From Brachypterus glaber (lineage: Eukaryota; Arthropoda; Insecta; Coleoptera; Kateretidae): a stretch of DNA of 64,000 nt. Positions within the stretch are counted from its first letter, which is position 1; every line of letters begins with the position of its first letter. The stretch covers positions 8,825,816 through 8,889,815 of the forward strand of contig OY294052.1 of NCBI GenBank assembly GCA_958510825.1, written 5' to 3'. Under the pieces are notes generated by a model that had not been told where the DNA came from, did no database searches, and saw nothing but the letters and a program-made list of their open reading frames with translations. A program made the position numbers and the translations under genes. Positions 1 to 10,334 of the stretch are shown here, in pieces.

Positions 1-187
1 GTTTTATTTAAAAAAAAAAACATATTTTGCCACTTCCGGCGAAACAAGAAGTGAAACAAAAAATAAATAAATACCCCATTTTATAGCCAATGTACAATTA
101 TATAACTCACCCAAGTTTCGTTTTTATCAGATGAAGATTACTCTTAATTTTGGGGGTGGGGCAATAAATAAAACTCAACCGGTATAT

Positions 188-460
188 GGGAGATTTAGCT
201 CAGCAGTCAATGGCATCGATATAGCCTGACACTGATCTAATGATGGTGAGTTCAAACCTCACTGACGCCGATTGCCTTTTTCAGTTAATTAATAATTGAA
301 ATTTGGCGAAGGCGTACTCCCTAGATATATTGGTTCGAAAGTCAATTAAAGCCGGTGGTTCCCTCTACTACTAGCCCACACAAGTCCTGGACTTAGGGGA
401 TGCTTAATTAAGTAGAATAGTACGAGGTTAAAAACAAACATAAAAACAAACATAAACATA
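188..460 (+). mobile_element. tRNA-derived SINE, copy 1 (full length)
   Basis: tRNA-like head with box A TAGCTCAGCAG and a box-B-like GAGTTCAAACC, then a body shared with 53996-54256: CCTTTTTCAGTTAATTAATAA, TTTGGCGAAGGCGTA, GCCGGTGGTTCCCTCTAC, CCCACACAAGTCCTGGACTT and CTTAATTAAGTAGAATAG. The 3' end is CGAGGTTAAAAACAAACAT. Such SINEs are transcribed by RNA polymerase III and moved by a partner LINE. Confidence 0.75.
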
Positions 461-514
461 TATCCAGGTAAATTTCCGATATATTTTTGTACCCAAAATT
501 GGATGATAATTATA

Positions 515-1407
515 CTCTGCCGCGCATTAAATTCCGGACACCTAAAAAATTGACATTTTTTAAATGAATTTTGAAGCTTAAACATTCTCTACTTTTGTTT
601 GTTTTAAGAATGATCTTCTAGGACTTGCATGGTACGCCACTGCAACTGTTTATCAAATTATTAAAGTCTTTCTTATTGCTGCAGTTTTAATGAATATTTT
701 CTTTTTTATTTTTTTACATTTTTACTTCTGGTTTAGGAGATATCAGGATTTTCCTGAAAGTTGTCATTTTTTCAGTTAACTTAAAAAGTACTACATGAAT
801 TTTATTGATGCTGTGCTTTAAATTTGAAGCTTAACCGAGTTACGTTTTTCTTCTAATCAAGTTTATCAAAAACATAAATTGGGTTTAAAAAACTTTTTGA
901 GTAGAAGAAAAAATAGGGTACCTCCGTCAGACGGCAATAAAAAGTTGCCCCGGGATGAAGAAACTGTAGAAGAAGAAGTAATAGACATGAGCGTAGAACA
1001 AGAAGTTAAATACATGAGCTTCAAATAAAAAAATCTGCTGATTTAGTACTTTTTGAGTTGACTGAAAAAATGACAACTTTCAGGAAAATCCTGATATCTC
1101 CTAAACCAGAAGTAAAAAAGTAAAAAATTAAAAATGAAAATATTCATTAAAACTGCAGCAATAAGAGAGACTTTAATAATTTGATAAACAGTTGCAGTGG
1201 CGTACCATGCAAGTCCTAGAAGATGGGTTACGAAACATAGTTGCTGTTAATAAGAAAAAAAAATCATTCTTAAAACAAACAAAAGTAGAGAATGTTTAAG
1301 CTTCAAAACAAAGAAAGAATCAGTCAAATCCATTAATTAGTTTTCGAAATATTTGAATTTAAAAAATGTCAATTTTTTAGGTGTCCGGAATTTAATACGC
1401 GGCAGTG
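515..1407. mobile_element. Foldback DNA element with TIRs of roughly 280-360 bp, TA-flanked
   Basis: The ends read CTCTGCCGCGCATTAAATTC and, on the complement of the right end, CACTGCCGCGTATTAAATTC, each next to TA. Arms about 515-797 and 1045-1407 are inverted copies, including CCGGACACCTAAAAAATTGA and AGGAGATATCAGGATTTTCC. The right arm has an extra segment. TA target and long arms suggest a non-autonomous mariner-type foldback. Confidence 0.8.
828..1028 (+). other. Open segment of about 66 codons in the foldback centre
   Basis: Without an ATG, the frame reads KHKLGLKNFLSRRKNRVPPS, then LPRDEETVEEEVIDMSVEQE and a stop. Its balanced, acidic composition looks more protein-like than the AT-rich surroundings. 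It may be a captured exon or transposase remnant; no family was recognised. Confidence 0.3.
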
Positions 1408-1409
1408 TA

Positions 1410-2664
1410 GTTAACGAAAATTAAGTTCAAAATTAAATACTTAATTTCCTTGCGTTAATTTCAACCTTATCTGGGGGATTAATTAATCAATATTAGTTTT
1501 AAAAAACTAGAATCGTTTCCTCAGACACATATTAAGTCGAATAATACCTAAATTAAGCTATAAATCACCTAACTTGAATTCTGAATTAAAATTGGATTGT
1601 AAATAATGGAGGTAAAATTAGATTACGGAAAAGGGGGGAACACCACGCAGCGGGTAATTTCGTGCGTTTTAATATCTAAAATATTAAAAGTTATTTTAAA
1701 AAGCAAATTGTTTGCTCCATATCGTAATCCAACTGTAAACAACCAAAAAAATTTTATGACCAAAAAATGATAGTCCTTTAAATTTTGTTTTTTTTTTAAT
1801 TTTTGAATATAAATAAATATACCTACAAAATTTCACAATGATATCTTCATCTCCAATGTATTTTAAATGTCCCTGTTTTCCTAGCTGCAGCCGAGTCGTT
1901 ACTACCAACTACCGGTCGCCGTTCCTTTGGTCGCCGGTCGCTTGACCGCTCCGGGAGCAGACGTACGACTATTTCGTCACGAATTTGACGGTAAAACATG
2001 TGGTTTTGTGTCTTTCAACCGAAGCTTTAAAGGTTTAACCCCTTGCCGTAAACCGACTTTTGTGCTGGGTTCTTTCAGTTTTATTTTTCAAATAAAATAA
2101 TTGTTTTGAGTTCAAATTCAATCAAATTTTATTGTTTTTGTTCGGGCAAAATTTACTGTATAATTAATAAATATGTTTTTTTTTTTCTATAAGAAATAAC
2201 ATTTATCTTTTTATTCGTTTGTAAAAAAATTAAACATTAATAAAATAAAATTAGTTTTCATTTTGTTTTGTTTAGTTGGCTCTGAGAATCTTATTCAATA
2301 AAATTAATGAAAAGGTGAATAAAATATAAAAAATTAACTGATAAATGTAATACTTACGTAATTATTACGTCTCTTTAACTACTTTTGTTTCACTTTCTTA
2401 GGTTTTTTAGTTTATCTACAGCAATAATTGTTGACATTTACTTTGTTATTAATGTTTTTGTTTGAAAATTTTAAAGTTCAAGAATGTAGACTTTAATTTT
2501 TTCTTATTTAGTACTTCGTCAGGGCCCAAAAGTACTTTGGCGGGCTAGAAACCCTCAAAGTGACAAAAGACGAACTCACTTTGGAATACAAGCGAATAAG
2601 AAACTATTATAATACTTATTGTAATTATAATAACGTAATAATATCAATATTATCAATATTACCA
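1410..2664. other. Gene-less stretch downstream of the ENT-like gene
   Basis: Probably includes its 3' UTR. GGTCGCCGTTCCTTTGGTCG near 1914 is a short GC-rich patch. A 70-codon minus frame at 1696-1908 is not supported. Confidence 0.35.
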
Positions 2665-2776
2665 TTAAAGCATATTTACTAACAAAAAACTCAAAGATGA
2701 TGTCACTATTCCCACAATAATAGTAACTAAATAAAGAATGGACAATCCGGCATTTACTTTTTCTGGCGGCAACAAC
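2665..2776 (-). CDS. ENT-like gene, last exon and stop
   Basis: Acceptor tttatttttag; the first base completes the Lys codon, then LLPPEKVNAGLSILYLVTII leads into a final hydrophobic helix ending LLVNML and TAA at 2665-2667. This is the usual short ENT C-terminus. No clear AATAAA was seen within the first 400 nt downstream. Confidence 0.88.
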
Positions 2777-5700
2777 CTAAAAATAAATAATTTTTTCACT
2801 ACTAACTTTACAACGTACAGTTTAAGTAATCTAAAATAAATCAGTTATTACTACTAAAGGTATTTTGCTTAGTTTTCGAGATATTTGGGGTGAGACGTTT
2901 TCATGTAGTCACCCTGTATTATTATATACTTACTTTTCAGGTTCGGACCATACAATAATGTAGAAATATCCTCCTGATAAGGAGAAAACTATTACTATAA
3001 TTATATACTGATAATCATGAGGAAAAACAACTGGCAAATGGGATCTTGGCTGAGCATTACATAACATAAATAAAGCTGTAAATACAAACAGCCTTACAAT
3101 TATAAACAACATATTTTTCAGTGGCCCAAAGTCCTAAAAAATATAGAAAAAAAAATATTTAAATATATGTGCATATACAAAAATGGTCTGTTGTGGACAA
3201 TACATAGAGTGCTATTTAAAATACTGTCCCATACAGTGCCCCTAGCGCCGCCTTACGGAATAAAAAATTGAAAATTGAAATACTGAAAAAGTCCAAATGA
3301 TGTTTTTTGTTAAGTGATAACCACATTCAAAATTTGAAGTTTATTTCTCATTACTATTTAAAATAATAACCCTGCAAGATTTTTGTGCAAATAATCACTC
3401 ATATAAAAACAGTTTATATTTTTTGTTGGCATAGGTTTACCTTTCTAACTCTTCCTCCAATAATCCTTCCAAGTACTTCCATGGCATTGCAAAGGAGATA
3501 GGCTAGGACTGGATTAAAGTAGGAATCTAAAAATTTTCAGATAATGTTCAGATAATGTTCAGACAACTTTCTAAATTCACGGTTCGCCTTTACTCTCTTT
3601 TAGTTCGATATTAGAAAACAATCTGTTTTCTTATTATTAGTCCAGATAAATAATAAATGTAAATTTCAATAAATGCACACAGGCTAAAAATTATCATTAT
3701 AATTTAAAGGGTAGTTTTAGAGTTGGAGCTAAACATTTTTTAATTTAAATGTCATTGTTACCAATATGTTACGAATATGTAGTAAGCAAAGTAAAGTAAT
3801 TATAAAAACACCACTACACATCCATGTGCCAAGCGTGATTCGAACCCGCGACCTCGGCATTACAAAGCAAAGGCTATTCGCCTTACACCACAAAGACCCG
3901 ACGAGGACGGCTATTTAACATTTCGTCGGCCCAGTATTGGTTTATGGTATCTCCAATTTTGGAGATTTTTACATATTGGTTTATCTACAATTAAGTACTT
4001 TAGTGTCCAACAAACATTTTATCAATATATGCTTTAGTTTCTAAAATAAATGGTTGTATCTATACAAAATATTTTAAAATTTCAATATTGTTTTATAGTA
4101 CCTCCATTTTTGAAAGAAGAAGATAGCATTTAATCAAAAATACATATTATCAACCCTTTAAGTGTGGGTGGTCCCTATATAGACCATCTCTTTTTAGGGT
4201 CATAGTAGGCTAAATGTAGTACTGTGTTAGTCCACTTATTGCGCATGCTACTTTATGGCATGCGAAAATCAAGTAAGTAGTTCGATAAGGGACCACCAAA
4301 CCATATCGAGGTCATCATAACATAGGACCTCACTTTTTTTAACTTACATTACATATTTTTGTGCTTGTTCAAGTAAATATTATAAGTTATTTATTTCCAA
4401 ACATTACTAACCCTTTTGCACTCTTCCAAATATAAAATCATTGAATTATGCTCTTAATTAATTGTTTTTTTAGTTTCTTTTTGGAATCGTCTGGTTTTTC
4501 TTATATAAAACAAATGGAACCTTCATATTATTAAATAAAAACACTTTTGGATAGTATTTTTATTGAAATATTTAGCATAAGATTTAAAAGATATTTAGAA
4601 ACACATATTAAAAGTTAATTTCCCAAAAATTATATTTTCGGAGATAAGACAAACCAATTATGGGCCGACCGTTTTTTAAATAACCTTCCTCGCAAAGATA
4701 GTTCTTACCAGGCCATTTTCCTTTTCCAGCGGATTCCGACAAAACCAAAGTAATAACATTTGTCAATATTGTAACACCTGCTGCTAAAAACTGAAACGTA
4801 ACTACCGTGGACCAGATTGTTTTCAAAGCTGATATCAAAACAGGCATGCTATCTTTTTGAATTTCTGCGGTTCTTAATGCATAGAATTTGTAAAAATCAT
4901 AATTTTGTACTAGTACTAATAGTACTAGCATTAAAACTATAATTCCAACTCCTACTAAAAAGTAAATCATGGCGCTGGATCTCATTGAAGTTCCAACAAA
5001 AATTGAGAATATCATTAACATTGCAGTAAATACTTTTGCGAATCCCTGGCCCACTAGAAATGATGTAAGATACCTTTGTGGAAATGTTGAGATAAGTTCG
5101 TAAGCAGTTATTATAAAAACACCATTTGAAACTAAAAAAAAAAAATTGAAACGGGTACCTACCATTTTTAGTCGGGTGGTACGTTTCTTGCCTTTGAACT
5201 GTTCGAGTTCACGAACCACAGGATATAATCGTAAAAGTGTTATTCGATTACGATTACGAAGTTTAAACTGTTGTATCTCCAAACTAGGTCAATTTAATAA
5301 CGCATGAAGTCATCGAAGTTTTGCGAGTAATAGTAAAAAGAGTAAAAAGCCTCCTCCTTTAGCTCTTTGCTCAGATGACCTATTTTTAACCGACTTCCAA
5401 AAAGTAGGAGGTTATCAATTCGACGTGTGACTTTGTTTTTTTTTATGTTTGTTCCCGCATAACTTTGGAACGAATGAACGGAATTTGATGAAACTTTTTG
5501 CAACTTAAGAGAGCATTCATGAGGTGGTTCCGTTTCAATTTGACGCTCGGATAATGCCGGGTAAGCCGGATTAATTAAAATATATCTAATCATTTCAACG
5601 CAATTTCACTTAAAAACGGATTAATTTGGTTCTACTACTAACCAAATTTTTAGAGAAATATCGGATAACTAGGATAAGCCGGATAACTTGATTAAAGGGT

Positions 5701-8452
5701 CATTTAAATATTATGGCACACTGAAAATCTTTAAAATGCCGCTAAACTTGATTCTCTGGACCTGTAATATTAAAATACCATGAGAAAATAATAAATGTTG
5801 TGATTTTACCATAAGGCGTTATTTGGTTATTACTTAACGCTTAAAGTTTAACAAGATTTTCTATAGTATTTCGTTTAAAATAAGGTTGGTTGGACTCTTG
5901 GGCGTTGAAATAAAAATATGACTTTTATTTTTTAGCAATTTATCTTTAAGATAATGTCACAACGCACTAACAGTGCATTGCGACGTCAGCAGCTTGTCGA
6001 GATGGAAGGTCAAGTATAATTTAGCTAACGTTACAAATCTACAAGTTCTGTGTCTCTAAAAAGTAAAAAATAAAAACTTTTCGCAAAAAAAATTAACCGA
6101 CTTCTGTCTCTAAAAAGCAAAAAACGCAGTAACATACCTACCCTTAAAATGCCAGGAGACCCTGTATTTTGAAACTTACTATTTATAATAGACCCTTCAA
6201 TCATCGTAACTATAAACAATTCCAGTTGCCCTAAAAAATATTTTAGCATAAGAATAGTCAACCTTAAACGAAAGTTGTACTTTTAAAAGCCAATATTGAT
6301 ATATCAACTCGTTAATTTCGAAACCTCGTATCTTAAAAAATCAATTTTCAGTTTCTTGCACTACTCAACTCTGTACATGATAACTGGTAACTTATACAAA
6401 CTCCAATTTATTACTTCAACTTATTCCCAACTATACATATAGTTAATTGGAATTTTGTATATGTAGATTTTAATTTAATTTCAAATTAAAAATACTCTTA
6501 AGTATTGTTTAAAAACAACATTAAAAATGTTTTAAAATTTATGGTACTAGTTATATCAATTTAGTATCGTCACAAAAAACAGTAAAAAATACAATTAATT
6601 TCAAATAATATGAATGATACAGTTTTCCACATACTATTACGGTTCTTTCCGAAAAAAAGTGGTACATTTAAAATTGTATTGTTTAATTAAAACTTATCAG
6701 TTGATATTTATAAAATTTGACTTTTGTTTATTTATTTATTTGACATTAATATCAAATTTTATTTTCTCAATAAAGTTGCGTTGAAAAAGCTATTATAGCA
6801 ACTCATTTGCAAAATGGGAAAAGTATAAGAGAAGTATACTTATTCGACCCACAGTACTTAATAATAATATGTAATTATTAAGTACTGTGGGTCGAATAAA
6901 AAAGGAACGGGAAACGGAAAAGATGGTTCCGGTAGACCAAAGAAAACTAACGAAGACCAAGACACTGTGCTTTTTAATTATTTTGCTCTACTGTTTGTGA
7001 TTCAATAAATAAAGCAAATTATTCTAAATTGCCTACTACACCTAATTTTTAGGTTAAATTGACTTTGCATTTGTCAAATTATTCTAACCTAATTTTTCAA
7101 AACAGGTTTTTTATTTTGCGTCCCACTTTTTTCCAAAAGAATTGTATGCAGTACGTATCGAAAGTCAGACCACCTTTAACTTTTTAACTGCTTAGGATAT
7201 CAACTTGAAATTTGGAAAAATAAAATAAAATAACTCAATGGTATATTTTTGATGTTTTAAGGTGGCACCATGGAGGCAGGGGGGCAAGCGGGAACAATTT
7301 TTTCAAATGGAAAGGACCCCTCTTCTATACTTAAAGGGGGACGGACTTTTGATACGCGCTACTGATAATAATGATGATAATAATGAAAATTATAACACAG
7401 CCCCACAAAAAAATCGGAGTTCTAAAGAAGTATTCCTATGAATTTTTTACGCTGAAACCGAATCTGATAAAAAAAAGAACGTGGATCCTCTAATTTTTTG
7501 GTAACAGCCTAAAACAAACCCTAGTGGAAGAAAAATGCATTCAAGGATATTTTTTTTGTTTTGGTTTTGTATATTACGAATCTAAAGTTAGGTCGAGTCA
7601 ACCCTCCCACATGTGACCCAAAACTACTACTTAAAAGCATCCCCAAACATCAATAAAATAAATAAACTTAAACAAATACTGGCAAAATAAAAGGTTAATA
7701 TTTGCGTTTTGATCTGTATATTTTTACTTTTCCTAAGAGGTGCTTTTGTACCCTATTTGGTTCAACTTTTTAGATTTCTATTACACAGATCAAGACATAA
7801 AAATTAACCTTTTAATAGAATTTATTTGCTTTTATTATTCTTATCTAGGGGGAGCTTTTACTTTATTATAAGGGTGGTTTTGGGTCACGACTGAAAGGGT
7901 TGGTTCGTTCTTACTTTAGGTTCGTACTATACAGAAAAATGTATTTTTGGTTATTTATTGTATTCTTATGTTTGGAGTACTTTTACCACATTTAAGAGGT
8001 AGGTTTGGGTCAAGACTGGGAGGGTTGACTCGACCTTAACAGCATTGCATTGCATGCATTTACCTCCTATAAGGGGTTGTTTTAGGCTGTCAACAAAAAA
8101 TTAGAGGGTTCACGATTGTTTTTAACATCTTTGTTAGAGCTGCGAACTTTTTTGTTGGGCTGTGTAATAATTGTGAGTTTTGGAAAATATTAAAAACTTA
8201 CAAAAATCTGTATCTACATACACTAAACTTGCTGCTGCAGTAAATACGGTAAAAATAGCAGTTAAAGGAATGTATAATCTATATTTATAATTATAGTTGT
8301 GGCCATAAAATTTGGTCCAAAAACTTCCCAAAATCATAGATATATGATCAACCACTGACAAAGTGGAACTAAAGTTTTTCTGTAGAGCATTTTTGTGGTT
8401 TATGTCGTGCGAGTTTACATCTCTAAATTTAAACATCCAGTACTAAAATTAA

Positions 8453-8489
<37 letters not shown>

Positions 8490-10334
8490 AAAAAAGAGCA
8501 GAGCTCAATATCATATAATTGCTCATTAAATACAAAAATATATAATCTAATAGAAAAAGGGTTAAAGTAGTCTGCTTGCTATATATAATTATTTTTTTAA
8601 CTTTAGTAATATAAGTAATTTTACACGGAAAAAAAAAATTATAGCTAGGAGCGCTATAACACACATACCAAGCAAATTATAATCGCTTATTATATAAATA
8701 CAGGGCTTTCTCTTACAATTATGGCAGTCAGTGTAAAAATTTATATGAAATACTTTAATTGTTTAGTGAATAATAAAATATAACAAATAGTATGGCATTT
8801 ATAGCTTAAATAGATTTAATTATTGTCCGTGCTAATAATTTTTATAATATAATAAAATTTCTGTAAATTTATAATAGTGCCTGTAATAAATATAATCGTG
8901 TCTGTAATATATATAATCTTTTCCAATTTATTTTTAACATTATTAGTTATTGTGTCCCTTATAATCTATAGCTTAAATCACTATAATTTGCCACTGTTAC
9001 CAAATATCTTATAATGTATAGCGCAGAGCCCACTAATTTCTTTCCGTGTACATTACTCAATTAGCATTCTTTGTGAATTTTACCAAAATAACCGCTACCA
9101 TTCATGAGTTGTTATTACGTAGCTCTCACTTATTCTATAACTTTATAGGGTTAAGATCAATAAAATATATTTTTATTGGTAACAGAATAGTAAATTCTAC
9201 CAAAAATATTACTTTTATGCTTTTGTACCTTAATATGAATAATAAAGTTGACTTAACTACATAATTACCCAATAAAATTAAAACCAAGGTTATATTACTA
9301 AATTGTTTCAAAAGGTACGTTGCTGCAGCCATAAAAAGTTACCATACTACCTACCTACTTTATAGTAACCATTTGATTTTATTTTAGTTATAATATAGGT
9401 TACAACTACGTTTTTTTAAAACTTTATATATTACAAAATGGTAAGATAATTTTTAGTTACAATAAGGAGTTATCACGTGGTTATAGCTACTCATGAAAAT
9501 ACACAATAAATTTAGTTTACATAATAAGGTAATTGGGACACAATTTATTTTAGTAAGTCGCCATATTAAAAACATATTTAATTAAGAATAATTTCACTAC
9601 AAAGTTAGTAAATGGTGGTGAACAATTTTTTTTCCAAATAATAACAAATGCATTTTACTAAAAAATAATTATTTTTTAATTAATTAATTAATTAGAATTA
9701 ATGTTGCATTCCTACAATTATATCATTTATTTAAACTATATAACTACATAATTTTCTCGACCCATTAGTTTTTTTTTAAGAATATTATTATTATTATTAT
9801 TATTATTCACCGAAATTTTTCTGTCATTACTATTTTCATATCAGAAGAGTGCATACATCTTATAAGATTATTTTAATTTCCAAACCGAAATGGATAATGT
9901 GCATAATAAGTTATTATTTCGAAAAAAAAATCCAAACTATTCCGACATATGTCTATGCACATCTAGCAGTAACCAATAAATACCACAATTACGTGGCTAC
10001 GTAGTAACTGTTTTGTAACGAGAACTAAGTTACAAACATGTAGCAAGATCGTAATTGTTACCCTTATATTTTCCCCATTTTGGTTGTATCTCCGGAATTA
10101 TAGCATTTCCGTAACAAGTTGTTTCAGTTGAGGTAATGATCACGTAGCGGCAACCACAAATGCTAGTTGGGTAATTTTAACTTACATTAAATGCAGTTAC
10201 AAAATAGAATCCAGAAATTATGTTGACGAGTCCAATGAAAAAGAATACAACATGTACAATACAATATTTATCTTCTACTTCATAATCTTTGGTTACTATT
10301 TCTTTTTTGTCTTCACTTTCATTTTCTGAGCATT
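2665..10334 (-). CDS. Equilibrative nucleoside transporter (ENT/SLC29)-like gene, seven exons, first exon missing
   Basis: Minus-strand spliced gene, join of 10186-10334, 8202-8442, 6180-6230, 4709-5131, 3441-3526, 2934-3133 and 2665-2776 read on the complement. All junctions are AG/GT and all phases agree, giving about 419 residues plus a partial first codon and a TAA stop. ENT family proteins are multi-pass (usually 11-helix) plasma-membrane carriers of nucleosides. Family landmarks seen in order: acidic N-tail then EDKYCIVHVVFFFIGL (helix 1), FNYWMFKFRDVN, FIVTMIEGSIIN, TFPQRYLTSFLVGQGFAK, a short cytoplasmic loop after YDFYKFYALR, TIWSTVVTF with KWPG (helix 7), CNAMEVLGR (helix 8), VRLFVFTALFMLCNAQPR, FPHDYQY, SLSGGY, and a last helix from VNAGLSIL. 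Several residues usually conserved in ENTs are changed (see findings). The family call is firm; substrate is unknown. The start codon lies upstream of 10334 and was not identified with confidence. Confidence 0.88.
2934..3133 (-). CDS. ENT-like gene, exon with RLFVFTALFMLCN and FPHDYQY
   Basis: Starts in phase 0 after ttttttag with GAC TTT GGG and ends two bases into a Lys codon before gtaagt. VRLFVFTALFMLCNAQPRSH and FPHDYQYIIIVIVFSLSGGY are close to the helix 9-10 signature of ENTs (R..F.PLF.LCN..P, then F..D..Y....F..SNGY). Confidence 0.9.
3441..3526 (-). CDS. ENT-like gene, exon with helix 8 GR motif
   Basis: An 86-nt exon between acceptor tttttag and donor gtaaac. It translates to SYFNPVLAYLLCNAME followed by VLGRIIGGRVRK. 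This matches the ENT helix-8 pattern FN-x-x-D-x-x-GR, with Asp replaced by Glu and the Arg kept. Phase 1 in, phase 0 out, matching both neighbours. Confidence 0.86.
3826..3912 (-). repeat. tRNA-like SINE head inside an ENT intron
   Basis: Complement has TGGTGTAAGGCG (box A-like) and GGTTCGAATCA (box B-like) at tRNA spacing, with an imperfect T arm. The acceptor arms do not pair as in a working tRNA, so a tRNA-derived repeat is preferred over a tRNA gene. Confidence 0.5.
4709..5131 (-). CDS. ENT-like gene, large central exon (helices 4-7)
   Basis: Acceptor is a long T tract ending in tag at 5132-5133; the donor gtaagaac follows TGGCCTG. It encodes SNGVFIITAYELISTFPQRY, then FLVGQGFAKVFTAML, three hydrophobic segments, the short loop NYDFYKFYALRTAEIQKDS and helix 7 TIWSTVVTFQFLAAGVTIL ending at GKGKWPG. 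Length 423 nt, phase 1 in and out. Reading continues open past the donor, so the apparent unspliced ORF extends further to a stop at 4608. Confidence 0.9.
5390..5560. repeat. Insect-type dispersed repeat fragment in an ENT intron-side region
   Basis: AACCGACTTCCAAAAAGTAG, GAGGTTATCAATTCGACGTG and TGTTTGTTCCCGCATAACTT follow a pattern I associate with repeats spread in many insect genomes. Only this copy is in the window. Confidence 0.4.
6180..6230 (-). CDS. ENT-like gene, 51-nt micro-exon
   Basis: Flanked by acceptor tattttttag and donor gtaagt. The exon is exactly 51 nt and keeps phase 1 on both sides. It adds WQLELFIVTMIEGSIIN, which supplies the stretch otherwise missing between VDTDF and SNGVFI when compared with the ENT family (human ENT1 has FFVITMIKIVLIN here, from memory). 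Without it the helix would be about 17 residues short. Confidence 0.82.
6840..6899. repeat. Hairpin, 60 bp, perfect 26-bp arms
   Basis: TTATTCGACCCACAGTAC and TTAATAAT face ATTATTAA and GTACTGTGGGTCGAATAA, loop of 8 bases. Lies in the ENT intron between the micro-exon and the 8202 exon. Confidence 0.9.
8202..8442 (-). CDS. ENT-like gene, exon encoding YWMFKFRDVN to VDTDF (helices 2-3 region)
   Basis: Starts after acceptor ttttag with TACTGG (YW), which completes the family pattern N-YW-M-x-K-x-R with the preceding exon. It ends one base into a codon before gtaagt. The 241-nt length fits phase 0 in, phase 1 out. The hydrophobic stretch IPLTAIFTVFTAAASLVYV is the membrane segment before the VDTD motif. 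Confidence 0.87.
8457..8487 (+). repeat. ATT microsatellite
   Basis: About ten ATT units just upstream (minus strand) of the 8442 acceptor. A second short ATT run is at 9785-9807. Confidence 0.9.
8622..9050. mobile_element. MITE copy 1, TA-flanked (about 429 bp), in an ENT intron
   Basis: Begins TACACGGAAA and ends TTTCCGTGTA, so TA target plus CACGGAAA termini. The inverted ends remain similar for about 30 bp (…GCGCTATA). The interior has many TATAAT blocks and no coding frame. About 99 per cent like 40743-41170 by eye. Confidence 0.85.
10186..10334 (-). CDS. ENT-like gene, first recognised exon (N-tail and helix 1)
   Basis: Acceptor tttcttttttag precedes the exon and donor gtaagt follows ...GCATTTAAT. 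It enters with two bases of a split codon, then has 49 codons. The translation begins CSENESEDKKEI and runs through EDKYCIVHVVFFFIGL to FVTAFN. It lines up with the ENT N-terminus just before and through helix 1. The usual LLPWN segment of helix 1 is replaced by IISGF. Confidence 0.85.

Noticed and set aside
3826..3912. Functional tRNA gene (also 188-275, 42489-42560, 54170-54256)
   Set aside because: Boxes A and B are present but acceptor and anticodon arms do not fold properly, and two of the sequences run into a shared SINE body.
5294..5593. 99-codon minus frame next to the ENT exon
   Set aside because: Runs through a dispersed repeat and does not continue the ENT alignment.
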